NCBI GenBank assembly: GCA_905147135.1
Contig: LR990060.1
Coordinates: 4,852,001 to 4,916,000, forward strand
DNA from: Blastobasis lacticolella
Lineage: Eukaryota > Arthropoda > Insecta > Lepidoptera > Blastobasidae
Direction: 5' to 3'
Length of the DNA: 64,000 nt
A model generated the notes under the pieces. It searched no databases. It worked only from the letters and a program-made list of their open reading frames with translations, and was not told where the DNA came from. Numbering within the stretch: the first letter of the stretch is position 1; every line of letters begins with the position of its first letter. The position numbers and the translations under genes are program-made. Below, one piece after another: positions 12,561-22,576 of the stretch.

Positions 12561-13669
12561 GTCAAAACTTGGCCAAGATAATGACTTTACTAAATATGTA
12601 ACAGTATTATGTTTCTTTAAAAAGTTACTAAGTTTAATAGTGAATTTTCACTAATACAAACTATTTACAAAAAAAAAGATTTTTTTACATTTTTTTTCAA
12701 TAAATGATTACAAATTATTTACTGTTTTCTTTTAATACCGCGTATTTATAGTTGCTTACTTTTGCTTTGCGAAACTTAGCAAATATAAATAAGTCTTGAT
12801 TGAATAAAAATCAAATCATATCATCATAATATCAGCCGAAAGACGCCCAATGCTGGGCATAGGCTTCCCCCAAAAATCTTTATCAGGTCGTCGGTCCACC
12901 TAGTGGGAGGCCTATCCACGCTGAGTCTTCCGGTACGTGGTTACCACTCGAGAACTTTACTGCCCTTGACTGCAAGAGCTTTATTTACCATCAGCGGGCC
13001 GATCGCCGTAATTTTATGACGCATCAGTCAGGTGTACGTGCAGTGGACGCGTACGCGAAGTGCACGTTAAACGCAATTAATCATCGGTATTGCCGTAAAA
13101 TAAAACTGCGCTTAAGCGTTACCTAAACTGCACGTCTACTTCACCTACGCTCGAGACAAGTGGGTGTTGCCGTGCGCCAGTTTTGACAATATTTCTATCG
13201 ATTATTCGTTATGAAATCGATTAGGTTCACCCATAAACTTGGCATTAGATGGCTATATCATACTTAATATCCTAGTATTTATGTTTATACACATGCAAAA
13301 CACTTGATTTTGTTAAAATGTACTAAAAATGGTATAAAATGGAGATATTTAATATAAAAAAGTTGGTGTATGGCTGTTTGAGCTGTATCCTATTGCCTTG
13401 ACATGGAAGAAACAAGAAAGTATTGATGAGGTTAAAGGTTATGTTTATTTACTACATAGACAAAATATTGAACTTGTATCATTTGTTTCGCTTGCAAAGG
13501 TATGTACTATGTATAACTGTTGTAAAAGTAACTTGCCGTTTATTTGACTTGACATAAATCTAATGACAATATATTAAAAAAACAATTTGTTGTAACACAT
13601 AACTTCAGAACAGCTATTTGGCAAGTTTGAGATATATTTTTGTTTGATGCACCTAATTATTTGTTACAG

Positions 13670-14211
13670 ATCACATTCACCGTTACTCACTATTGGACCT
13701 ACACCAGAGTTGGTGGACAATGACTCTTTGCACCAAAGGTAAAGTTCTAGTTTTACTATCACAAAAGTAAATTGTGACATAATGTGAAATAATTTATGGT
13801 TTCAATAAAATTTATTATTTCTAATATGATCAAACATTTAAATATATTTCAGACCGAGACATTCAAGGCGACCTGCCAAGAGATTGAGGGAGGAAGAGGT
13901 GCCTCATTCTGAAAATCCCAGCGCTCTACAGGACTCCAAGGAAATGCTAATCAAACTGGAGAGTCTCAGATGCGAGACAACGAAATTATTAGCTGATAGT
14001 GTGAGGCAATTAGCATCCTCGTTGATTCAAAATGCAGAGGCCACTAGGGAACTAGCACAATCCATGCGTTTAGAAATGGTAAGCTATAATTATTTTAATT
14101 TAGCTTTTGTGATGTGAATACTGAACTGCTATTTAAAAATGTATTTTTTGCTTTCAGAATAAACATTGTTGTCATTGTTTGGGAGATAAACAGAACAAAG
14201 GCGTTCCATAA
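13670..14211 (+). CDS. Harbinger partner protein, C-terminal part
   Basis: Three exons with consensus splice sites join in one frame: 13670-13738, 13853-14078 and 14158-14211, ending in TAA. The product part is basic at first (PRHSRRPAKRLREEE), then helical and likely coiled-coil (about 50 residues rich in L, E and Q), and ends in a short CCHC-like cluster (NKHCCHCLGD). In Harbinger elements the second gene usually encodes a Myb/SANT DNA-binding protein that carries the transposase into the nucleus and onto the ends. No Myb domain could be found upstream. One open stretch at about 13372-13499 ends in a donor-like GTATGT, but its phase does not fit exon 13670. The gene is therefore partial or its first exons were missed. 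Function is inferred from position and architecture. Confidence 0.5.
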
Positions 14212-14229
14212 TTATTATTTTTTATACTA

Positions 14230-14340
14230 CTGAGGTGGCAAACAAGCTTACGGCCCTGCCTGATGGTAAACAGTCACTGCAGCCTATGGACGTTTGCAAT
14301 ACACCGTTGGGGCATCACCCGCGTTGCCGACCCCGTAAAA
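14230..14340 (+). repeat. R2-like fragment inside the Harbinger element
   Basis: Words GGTGGCAAACAAGC and CCTGATGGTAAACAGTCACT match a widespread relative of R2. It lies between the convergent ends of the two Harbinger genes. Confidence 0.4.
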
Positions 14341-14753
14341 ACCTTTTATAAAACCTAATATACTTTGAGACTTATGGTGAGATGAGATGTTGAAGATATT
14401 AATGTTGACTGTGATTATAGTTTAATATGACTTAAGCAAAACTTTAATATACTGATGAGACTTATTGTTGATGTTGAAGACTGATCATAGTTTAATATGA
14501 TTTAATCAGAATTAAAACTTAATAAATGAACAATTTTTACTTAATTACAATTTATTAGTTATTGTTAATGTTGAAGAAGAGATTAATGTTGAAGACTGAT
14601 TATAGATTAAATCTAAATAAAAAAACTATATTTACTTAATTACAATTTATTCGTTATTGTTGTTTTTGAAGAAGAGATTAATGTTGTAATAAAACTATAC
14701 TAAACTATATAAATAAACAATTTTCAATTAATTACACTTTTCGTTTTTATTTT

Positions 14754-16637
14754 TTAAAATAGGTTTCTCTCATCCCAAAGCCTTTGAATAAGAGCCTGTT
14801 GGGCTGCCCTCCCGTGTATTAGCTCTATGTTAACACGCCTAGCGACATTTGGCGGTGCTTGAGCTAGTCTTAACTCTGCCTCAGCAGCCACCCTGCGGAC
14901 TTGATTATGCGCCTCACGCCTGCGTTCTTGTAAAGGAAGTTGTGGGACAGGAATTTGGGCATGTAATGCCATGTTGTGCAGCGCAGTACATGCATTTACA
15001 ATCTGCCCAGCAAATACTGTGTCATAGTGAAGCATCCTTGCAGACAGCAAACATCTAAAAATTATATTGTACTATATTAGACATGCAGAAGTAAGTTTGT
15101 ACCACATTGGCAGTGAACAGATTAGGATGAAATTTGGTATGAAGATATATTTAAGTAAAATAGATCACACTTCATAAACAAATAAGCTACTTCTTATCCC
15201 AACTTTAGGTGGTTCCAAGAGAAACAAAATAAGGCTACACAAAAATAATAATAGTTGTAATGAAATATTACCTAAACCGTGCCTTCAACAGACCTATGCA
15301 ACGTTCCACAACATTTCGTGCTGTTACATGTAAATCATAGAAGTATGCCTCTGGTGTGCCGGGCAGAAAGTTGGTTGGTGGTGTCATCATAATTTTTCGT
15401 AGAGCATATCCACTGTCACCTGAAATGTTGATTCACCTTATATTTATGAAAAAAAATATACAAAAGTAGGTACCAATTGGTATTATGTATATTGTTTGAA
15501 ATTACCAAGCAAAGATAGCTGTTCTGTTTCAAATTTATTATTCAGGTACCGATGGAGAGGATGTGTACGCCAAGCAATATTGTCGTTTGTGCTGCCAGCA
15601 GGACTTGGGTCCACACATAAAATTTTTAGGTCTGCATCACAGACCTACAACATAAACAAATAAAAGTAACATAAATTAAGTGTTTATCACAATTCATTCA
15701 TTGTGAAATAATAACTTACTATCATAACATTAAGGGAATGGTATCCCTTTCTGTTAAAATATCTATCCTCTTGGACACTAGGTCGAATAATGCGGACATG
15801 TGTCCCATCAATAGCACCAACAAGTCCAGGAATTTTGTACTTTCTGTAAAATCTGAAACAAAAAGCCTTGTCAAAATTTTAACCGGCTAACTATTACAGT
15901 TCATGAAATACAGCCCACTGACAGACAGACATACGTCTGTCTGGATATACTATCCAGTAGAGGCTTCATAAGAAGGCTAGGCTAGCGGACTTCGAGTATG
16001 GAACACAATTATTAGTAACTTCATCTACCCTTGTTTAACTCTGTCTCTACCGGCTCGAGTCAAAGGGAATTGTACCAGACTCCTGAAGATGTGTGGTGTA
16101 TTGAGGGCTTTTGTCACCTGTCTTAATGCCAATGACACAGATGGCTGAGACATATTATGGGCCGCACTCTGACCTACTATAGTTTGGTATGATCCAGTGG
16201 CATAAAATGACAGTGCAATCAATACCTGAAAAGAAAGAAAAGTTGTTTCCTCTATTATTGTTTAAATAAACCTCTTAGGGCACACTAGGGGACTGATCCC
16301 ATTGTTAATTTTCCACCAAAATGACTTACCTACCTACCTAAAATATGTCTATAGTCCCAGCCCCAACCAACTACATCCTATATTAAGTATTTACCTTTGT
16401 AGTCACACTCATTGCATCGTTTCTCCTTTGCCTGGGCATAACGGGTGTTAATAAGGTGACAAGCTCTCGGACCGCAACCTTGTTAAGTCGATAGGTTTTA
16501 ACGAATTGGGTGTCCGTCATATCACAAAGGTGAAATTCCCTTGCCTGAAGTCTGGCTCGCCTTGCTTCGATACGACGTCGGCGGCGGCGATCTTCTTCAT
16601 CCGCCAAATTTAGTAATTGCCAACGCAAATCGTTCAT
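14754..16637 (-). CDS. HARBI1-type DDE transposase/nuclease
   Basis: Six coding exons join with GT-AG introns and matching phases: 16637-16395, 16225-16029, 15852-15720, 15644-15506, 15419-15272 and 15054-14754, giving 386 codons plus stop. A further acceptor just upstream of the ATG (16637) implies a noncoding first exon. The N-terminus is strongly basic (EEDRRRRRRIEARRAR). The acidic triad of the DDE nuclease is visible as GAIDGTHVRI, AGSTNDNIAW and RNVVERCIGLLKARF. The protein would cut and paste the surrounding element. The second motif has N-D where many relatives have H-D; the catalytic D is kept. No stop or frameshift was found, so the gene may still be functional or be recently inactive. 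Length is slightly above the usual 350 residues or so. Confidence 0.85.
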
Positions 16638-17335
16638 TTTTTTCAATTGTGGCTGAAAATATAGGTACTTATTAATCAATAATTTGCGTATGATGGTATC
16701 TTTACTATATTTCTGAAAGAAATAAAACGAAAAGAACATAAAAGTTACTTACAAACTTGGCAAACTCAACTAAAGATATACTTGTGCAAAGCGTCACCAA
16801 CACGCGGGAAACAAGCATTAAACACTGCACAGTGACATTTCATTTGACATTTATGAAACGTCAAAATTTAGCGCGATACCGATTTTGTGCGATACAAAAG
16901 ACGCGTAACTCAGGTTCTATTAGGGCAATACGGCGACACGCGGCGTTGCGGTTTGCGTGACGTGTGCGTCGTTAGATGATTACGGCAATACAAAATCAAA
17001 CGTTATGACGCAAACGCAGTCAAGACGCGCTGCATAAAATTACGGCGATCGGCGCGCTGTTCTTCTTCGAACTATGTGCCCTGCCAACTGCCACTTAAGC
17101 CTGGCAATCTTTAGGCCTATGTCGATGACCTTGGTTCACTTGCGGATCTCCTTATTTTTGATTCGATTGCGCAAGGAGACTCCGAAAATAGCCCTTTCCA
17201 TTGCCCTTCGGGTAAACGTAAACTTTCTTATAAGGCTCATAGTGAGCAGCCACGTTCCAGTTCCGTAGGTCATCACTGGCAACACACATTGGTTAAAGAC
17301 CTTTGCCTTGAGACACTGCTTTAATTAGGACAAAA

Positions 17336-17781
17336 ACATATGGCGTAGCTTCCCGAACGCTGCCCAACCTATTTACAAGCAGGTACGCGGTTTATACAAC
17401 TGCTAAAAAGGCGGTATTGTAGTATCCCCAACGAATCGTTTTACTGATGTATTTAAATTTATGAAATCAAAAGTCTACTCGATCGTTAGTTAATAAATAA
17501 ACAATAAACTGTGATTCTTGTTGCAATTGACAAAGGTCATTCCATTCTGTAGAAAATAAATGGATAGATATATACGGAGGTGCTCGAAACGGAAAAACTA
17601 AGCATACTCACGTGTATATACACGTGTAACACTGCGTCTGGTTCTTTATTAGTCTATTGGTTATAACCTAAATAACAGCTGTTCAATTTATCAATTACGT
17701 ATTTATTGAATACACGAAGTATAACACCATACTTCTGTGTTTGATTCCTCTACCAATCAGTACCAGTTTTCTATTCTTATT
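17336..17781. other. Flank before UGT copy A
   Basis: AT-rich. The last ~35 bp before the start codon (ATCAGTACCAGTTTTCTATT) match the corresponding 5' leader of copy B. The TATA box of copy B has no clear counterpart here. The rest is unassigned. Confidence 0.4.
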
Positions 17782-18314
17782 ATGTGGAGGTCAGTTCGTT
17801 TTATTTTTCTAGCGCTTAGCGATTCTATGATTAGTATTGAGTCAGAAAAAATATTGGGCGTAATCCCAGCTCCGTCGATAAGCCATCAAGTAGTGTTCAG
17901 GCCATTGTTTCAAGAGTTAGCAAGACGCGGGGGCGCGCCTATCAGTCCACCTCCACGTGTGCGCAGCCGTTTGCAGTCCAGTTGGGAAATTCCCCGGAAA
18001 TTCCTGCTGGAACGCAAGCGGCGCGCCGGTGCGCCCTGGGGGTCGACTAGTAACTATCCGGTGGCACGGTGCACTAATGCAACAGTATTAGTGTACTGTG
18101 CTGTGGGGTTCTTGCTAGTCGAGCGCGAGGAGACTGGTCCCAAGCCAAGGTGTAAAGCGAACCGTGCCGAGGGCTGCGTGGCCGGAGGGATGTCCGGCCT
18201 TTAACGGTGCTCCTTCGATACCTGGGCTCCTCGGAGGAAATTTGTGCCCTTACTCCGGCAAGCGGGGCTCTGCCGGAGGTGACCTTTAATTCCCTAGCTA
18301 ATCGTGGGACTTGC

Positions 18315-19676
18315 ATGAGTACATTAAATTTAAAAAACCAAAACAGTCCAGAAAGCTCCACCATGGAAGTGGTGGAGATTGACTCTGGTGCCGAAGGAGA
18401 GCTTTTGGCCTCCCCAACGCCCAGATTAGATGATGCAGCTGAGAAGGCGCAGCCTGACGTAGATGGAGGCAGTAATGTCACAGATACGGAAGGGACGTCG
18501 GCCTCCGACAGCATCATACCGGGGAGCCATCACAGGCTTTCTGGGGCAGCGCGGAAGCGTTTCCGAAGGCTGAGGGAGATGGATGTGGGTCTCAAAGAGG
18601 CTCTAGTCCTCTGCCGACAGCCTTGGAAAGAGATTCCTCGGTTACTCCCTGAGGCGAAGTCGTTAAAACGCACTCGATCAGAGGAGGAATCCCCGAAAGA
18701 CCGACTGAAGAAAAACCCAAAAACCACGCTGGAGGGAAGAGCAAAGCCTACCTTCAGCGAAGTGGCTGGTTCAGTCAGGGTCGGGATTCGTGGGGAAAAC
18801 CCACTAACCGAGGAGCAGACGGGACTTGTGCGCCGAGCCCTTGTTGACCTTATTTCTAAGGAAGGCAGGGGGGAGGGGCCCAGGTTCGTCTCATTTTCAC
18901 AAAAACCAGGATGGATCCTGGTTGTTTGTGAAAATGAAGCCAGTAAGCACTGGCTTATGAGGGCGGTACCCAGCGTCAAACCCTGGCCAGAGGCGAAGCT
19001 GTCTGTTCTCTCAGAGAGCGAACTGCCAAAGCCAGCGGTAGTTACCGCCTTCATACCCAGCATAGACGCCACGTCAATAGACGAGGCGATAAAATTGCTG
19101 GGCACGCAGAACAGGGGCCTAAACACGCAGCTCTGGAAGGTTCTCCATAGTAGGGGGGAGGAAGGAGGCATTATTGCAACCTTCGCGGTGGATGATCCCT
19201 CTGTGGAGATCCTGAAAGGGAGTCAAGGCAAAGCCGCAATTGGTTTCAGAAGCATCGTCTTCAAAATCAAGGGCGACCAAGCCAAAGAGGCCCCTGTACA
19301 GCCAAGTACCTCTACCTCTGAGGCCACTCAGGCTCCTGCGACTGTCAACGCCGCTAAACCCAAGCAGCAAGGAGGTTCGATCCCTAAGGGAACACGACCC
19401 CCTCTTAATTTGGCTGCTAAGGGAAAGGTACAGACAAAGCAGGCTCCTGAGACGAACACCATGGCCTCAAACATCGGGCAGCAAGGAGGATCGATCCCCC
19501 AGGGAACGCGACCTTCTTTAAACCTTTCTGCTAGGGGAGGGGGAACAAACAGAGGTAGAGGAAACACAAGGGGGAGGGCTCAAGGCGGAACCCAATCCGG
19601 ACGTGGATTCTTCAATCCGCAGAAGGGAAGGGGAAAAACCAAGCCCTCACACTCCTTCTCACAAAGGGGCAAGTAA
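18315..19676 (+). CDS. LINE-A ORF1, RNA-binding gag-like protein
   Basis: 453 codons from the first ATG (MSTLNLKNQ); the frame is open further upstream to about 18207 but without ATG. The middle (roughly residues 150-335) resembles the insect retroelement domain known as DUF4780 (motifs EEQTGLVRRALVDLI, KPGWILVVCENEASKHWL, SIDEAIKLLG). The C-terminal third has a twice-repeated unit (QQGGSIPKGTRPPLNL and QQGGSIPQGTRPSLNL) and an RGG/GRG-rich basic tail. No CCHC zinc knuckle is present, so RNA binding probably rests on the RGG tail. The stop codon overlaps the ORF2 start in TAATG. Role inferred: coats the element RNA. Confidence 0.75.
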   Translation: MSTLNLKNQNSPESSTMEVVEIDSGAEGELLASPTPRLDDAAEKAQPDVDGGSNVTDTEGTSASDSIIPGSHHRLSGAARKRFRRLREMDVGLKEALVLCRQPWKEIPRLLPEAKSLKRTRSEEESPKDRLKKNPKTTLEGRAKPTFSEVAGSVRVGIRGENPLTEEQTGLVRRALVDLISKEGRGEGPRFVSFSQKPGWILVVCENEASKHWLMRAVPSVKPWPEAKLSVLSESELPKPAVVTAFIPSIDATSIDEAIKLLGTQNRGLNTQLWKVLHSRGEEGGIIATFAVDDPSVEILKGSQGKAAIGFRSIVFKIKGDQAKEAPVQPSTSTSEATQAPATVNAAKPKQQGGSIPKGTRPPLNLAAKGKVQTKQAPETNTMASNIGQQGGSIPQGTRPSLNLSARGGGTNRGRGNTRGRAQGGTQSGRGFFNPQKGRGKTKPSHSFSQRGK

Positions 19677-21058
19677 TGGCGACCCAGGGGCCGGTGAGGT
19701 GTTTGCAAGCCAACCTCCATCACGCTGCGGCAGCAAGTGCCGTGGTGGAAAAATGGCTTTGCGATGGTAGGGCTGACCTCGCCCTCATTCAAGAGCCCTG
19801 GGTATCCAGCTCGACTATTCTGGGACTCAACGCTGCCGGTAAGATGATATATAACAAAGGCGGAACAAGGCCCAGAGCCTGTATTGTTTATAAGGATAGC
19901 ATTAATCTATTGACTGTTACAGAGTTGTGCTCCGACGAAGTTGTAGCAGCCATTTTGATCCCCAAGGGAGACGCGGCTAGAGCGTTAGTGTGTTCTGCCT
20001 ATCTTCCGGGGGAAAAGGAAAACCCTGCTGAGGATCTGGAGCCTGCGGTCGAGTACGCCCGGCGTCACAGACTACAGCTGTTGGTGGGGTGTGACGCAAA
20101 CGCCCACCACACTACATGGGGAAGTACCAACGTAAATAGGAGAGGTAACACGTTATATGACTATTTACTAACCAAGGGGCTGCATGTGGTGAATAAGGGA
20201 TGTAAACCGACCTTTGTAACCCGTGTAAGACAAGAGGTGTTGGACATTACCATTGCAACAAATGATCTGGCGAGGCACATTAGTGACTGGCACGTTAGTG
20301 ATGAACCGTCAATGTCTGACCATAACCACATTTGTTTTGACTTATTAGGATCATTATCAAGTCAGGAAGTTAGCTTTAGGAACCCTAGAGTCACTGATTG
20401 GGCGGCCTATAAGGACAACCTTAAACAGAACCTAGAAGAAGTACCTAAAACAATAAAGACAGTAGAAAGTCTGGATACTGCAGTGACTATAGTCTCAAAC
20501 GGCATAAAAAAGGCTTATGAGGATAGCTGTCCTGTAAAAACAATGTCAACTAAAAGGGCAGTACCGTGGTGGGGCTCTAAGCTAGAAAAGCTTAGAAGTA
20601 AAACTCGGAAATTATTCAATAAGGCCAAAAGGACCCAAGATTGGGAATCCTATCGGGAAGCCTTAACAACTTATAATAAGGAAATTAGGAAGGCTAAGCG
20701 GGGAACTTGGAGAAGATTCTGCGAAGAAGTCGACAGCACGTCTCAGTGCGCAAGAGTTCACAAATTCCTCGCAAAAGACAAACCTAACCAAATTGGCTTG
20801 CTGAAATACCCTAATGGGACTTACACGGCCAACGAAAAAGAAACTCTAAATTTATTGGTATCGACCCATTTCCCTGGTGCTTGCGCAGTAGGTCCATCCT
20901 CTACGCAATCTTTTCGCCCAGGCAATGAAGAATGGAGAAGGGCCTCGCTTATAATAAGGCCATCCCAAATAAAATGGGCCGTCAAATCCTTTAAACCATA
21001 CAAATCATGTGGAGCGGATGGCATTTTTCCAGCACTTTTACAACAAGGAATAGATATT

Positions 21059-22576
21059 CATTCAGGCAGTACTTAATACAATAAATAAAAAAAGATATGC
21101 TGTAGGCCTATTGCTCGACATGAGCAAAGCATACGACAGAGTAAACCATAAAATTCTCTTAGATAAATTATACGGCACTGGAATCAGAGGAATCGCACAG
21201 AAATGGTTTAAATCATATCTCGAAGATAGGTCACAATACGTTGAGATTGAAAATACAGACTATAAAAGCGGGAGGATACAAACCATACGATCGGATGTGG
21301 AAAGTAACATGGGCTCCATTCCTCAAGGAAGCGTTCTAGGGTGTTGCTTGTTTCTCATTTATATTAATGACCTTCCAAAACAACTAGGTGAGGACTGTAT
21401 TCTTTTCGCAGACGACGTTTCAATAGTAATATCATGTTCAAATACGGAGGAGCTCAATAATAAATTAAATATTATTATGGAAAAAATTGTAACTTGGATG
21501 GAATGTCACAATTTAGAGCTCAACTTGAAAAAAACTAAAATAATACAGTTCAAACCTTATCAAAAACTTCCATTGCAAATTGATTATAAATATAATAATG
21601 CTGTGATCGAGACTGTGACTTCGGCTACTCTGCTAGGAATAGATATTGATACAAGTGTAACCTGGAAACCACATATTCAAAAACTTGCTAAGAAATTGTC
21701 CTCATTCATATACGCATTAAGACATCTAAAAATAGTAACAAATTTTAAAACCGCACTCACAGCATATTATGCATATGTCCATTCTAGACTTGCATATGGA
21801 ATAACATTGTGGGGAAACTCTACAGATGTGGAAGATATCTTCATCCAACAGAAAAAATGTGTGAGAATTCTTACAAATATTGGTCAAATGGATTCCTGTA
21901 GACCCCAATTTATAAAGTACGGCATAGTTACAGTAACGTCATTGTATATTCTAGAGTCATGTAAATTCGTAAGAAAACACGAGTACATGTACTCACCTAT
22001 AATCTCTGTTAGACGAAATGATCGCAATGTTAACAAATTAACAACACCTTTTTCTAAATTATCTTTATTTACAAATGGTCCTCATGCTATGATGGTTAAA
22101 ATTTACAATCACATACCTAACTACATAAAAAACATTAAAAAATTTGAGTCATTTACCAAACAACTAAAATCTTTTCTAGTGCAAAAGTGTTATTATGATA
22201 TGAATGAATTTTTTGCTGACCTTGATTTAAGATAATCCGGCACATCGCTATTTGATTATTTGATTACATTGTAACATGAAAATGGTTGACAAAAATTTAT
22301 TGCTATACGGAATGACATCTGACTAATATATCTACTAACTTGACATTATTATTATTATTATTTGATTGATATTTTAATATGCAACTAATTGATTATTTTT
22401 TTATTTATGGAAAAAAAATTGCATTTTATTAAATACTTAAGTTATGACATAATGTAAATAATGCATGCTCTCTCTCACTTTGTTTGCAATGCCCTTACAG
22501 GGTGTCACATGTAAGTACTTTATAACATTGTGAAATCTTTTAAAAACTGTGATACGCAATAAACGAAATTGAAATT
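21059..22576 (+). mobile_element. LINE-B, 5'-truncated, nested in LINE-A
   Basis: 1518 bp flanked by GATATT (21053-21058 and 22577-22582). It opens within the reverse transcriptase reading frame, a usual result of incomplete reverse transcription, and closes with AATAAACGAAATTGAAATT. The flanking ORF2 of LINE-A is in frame on both sides, so the boundaries are secure to a few bases. Confidence 0.85.
21062..22235 (+). pseudogene. LINE-B reverse transcriptase, C-terminal part
   Basis: Open without interruption from the truncation point to the stop at 22233-22235, although the first ATG is only at 21120. Motifs in order: LLLDMSKAYDRVNHKILLDK, GSIPQGSVLGCCLFLIYIND, CILFADDVSIVI, then the ELNLKKTKIIQF and LGIDIDTSVTWKPHI thumb region. 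These match CR1/Jockey-group LINEs. The endonuclease, the first RT blocks and ORF1 are absent because of 5' truncation, so it cannot mobilise itself. The 3' untranslated region is 22236-22576. Confidence 0.8.

Larger units (their letters stand above)
12992..17059 (-). mobile_element. PIF/Harbinger DNA transposon
   Basis: About 4.07 kb bounded by inverted repeats. The left end reads CAGCGGGCCGATCGCCGTAA and the reverse complement of the right end reads CAGCGCGCCGATCGCCGTAA; the match extends through TTTTATG, about 27 bp with one mismatch. Subterminal GTATTGCCGTAA occurs at both ends. Inside are a HARBI1-type transposase on the minus strand (14754-16637) and the end of a partner gene on the plus strand (13670-14211), the two-gene plan of this superfamily. 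The expected 3-bp target duplication could not be resolved: flanks are CAT on the left and TTC on the right, so the termini may be off by a few bases or one flank may have changed. Confidence 0.85.
12820..17335 (-). repeat. RTE LINE 3' end, split by the Harbinger element
   Basis: Left part 12820-12991 contains CATCATAATATCAGCCGAAA, GACGCCCAATGCTGGGCATA and GGTCCACCTAGTGGGAGGCC, the reverse complement of the RTE 3' end also present at 40610-40737. Right part 17060-17335 continues with TTCGAACTATGTGCCCTGCC and CTATGTCGATGACCTTGGTT, which in this repeat normally follow shortly after the left part. So one old RTE copy was opened by the Harbinger insertion. Confidence 0.65.

Noticed and set aside
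17737..18204. 155-codon chimeric protein joining the UGT start to LINE-A
   Set aside because: An accidental read-through from UGT exon 1 into the LINE 5' leader; not a conserved fusion.
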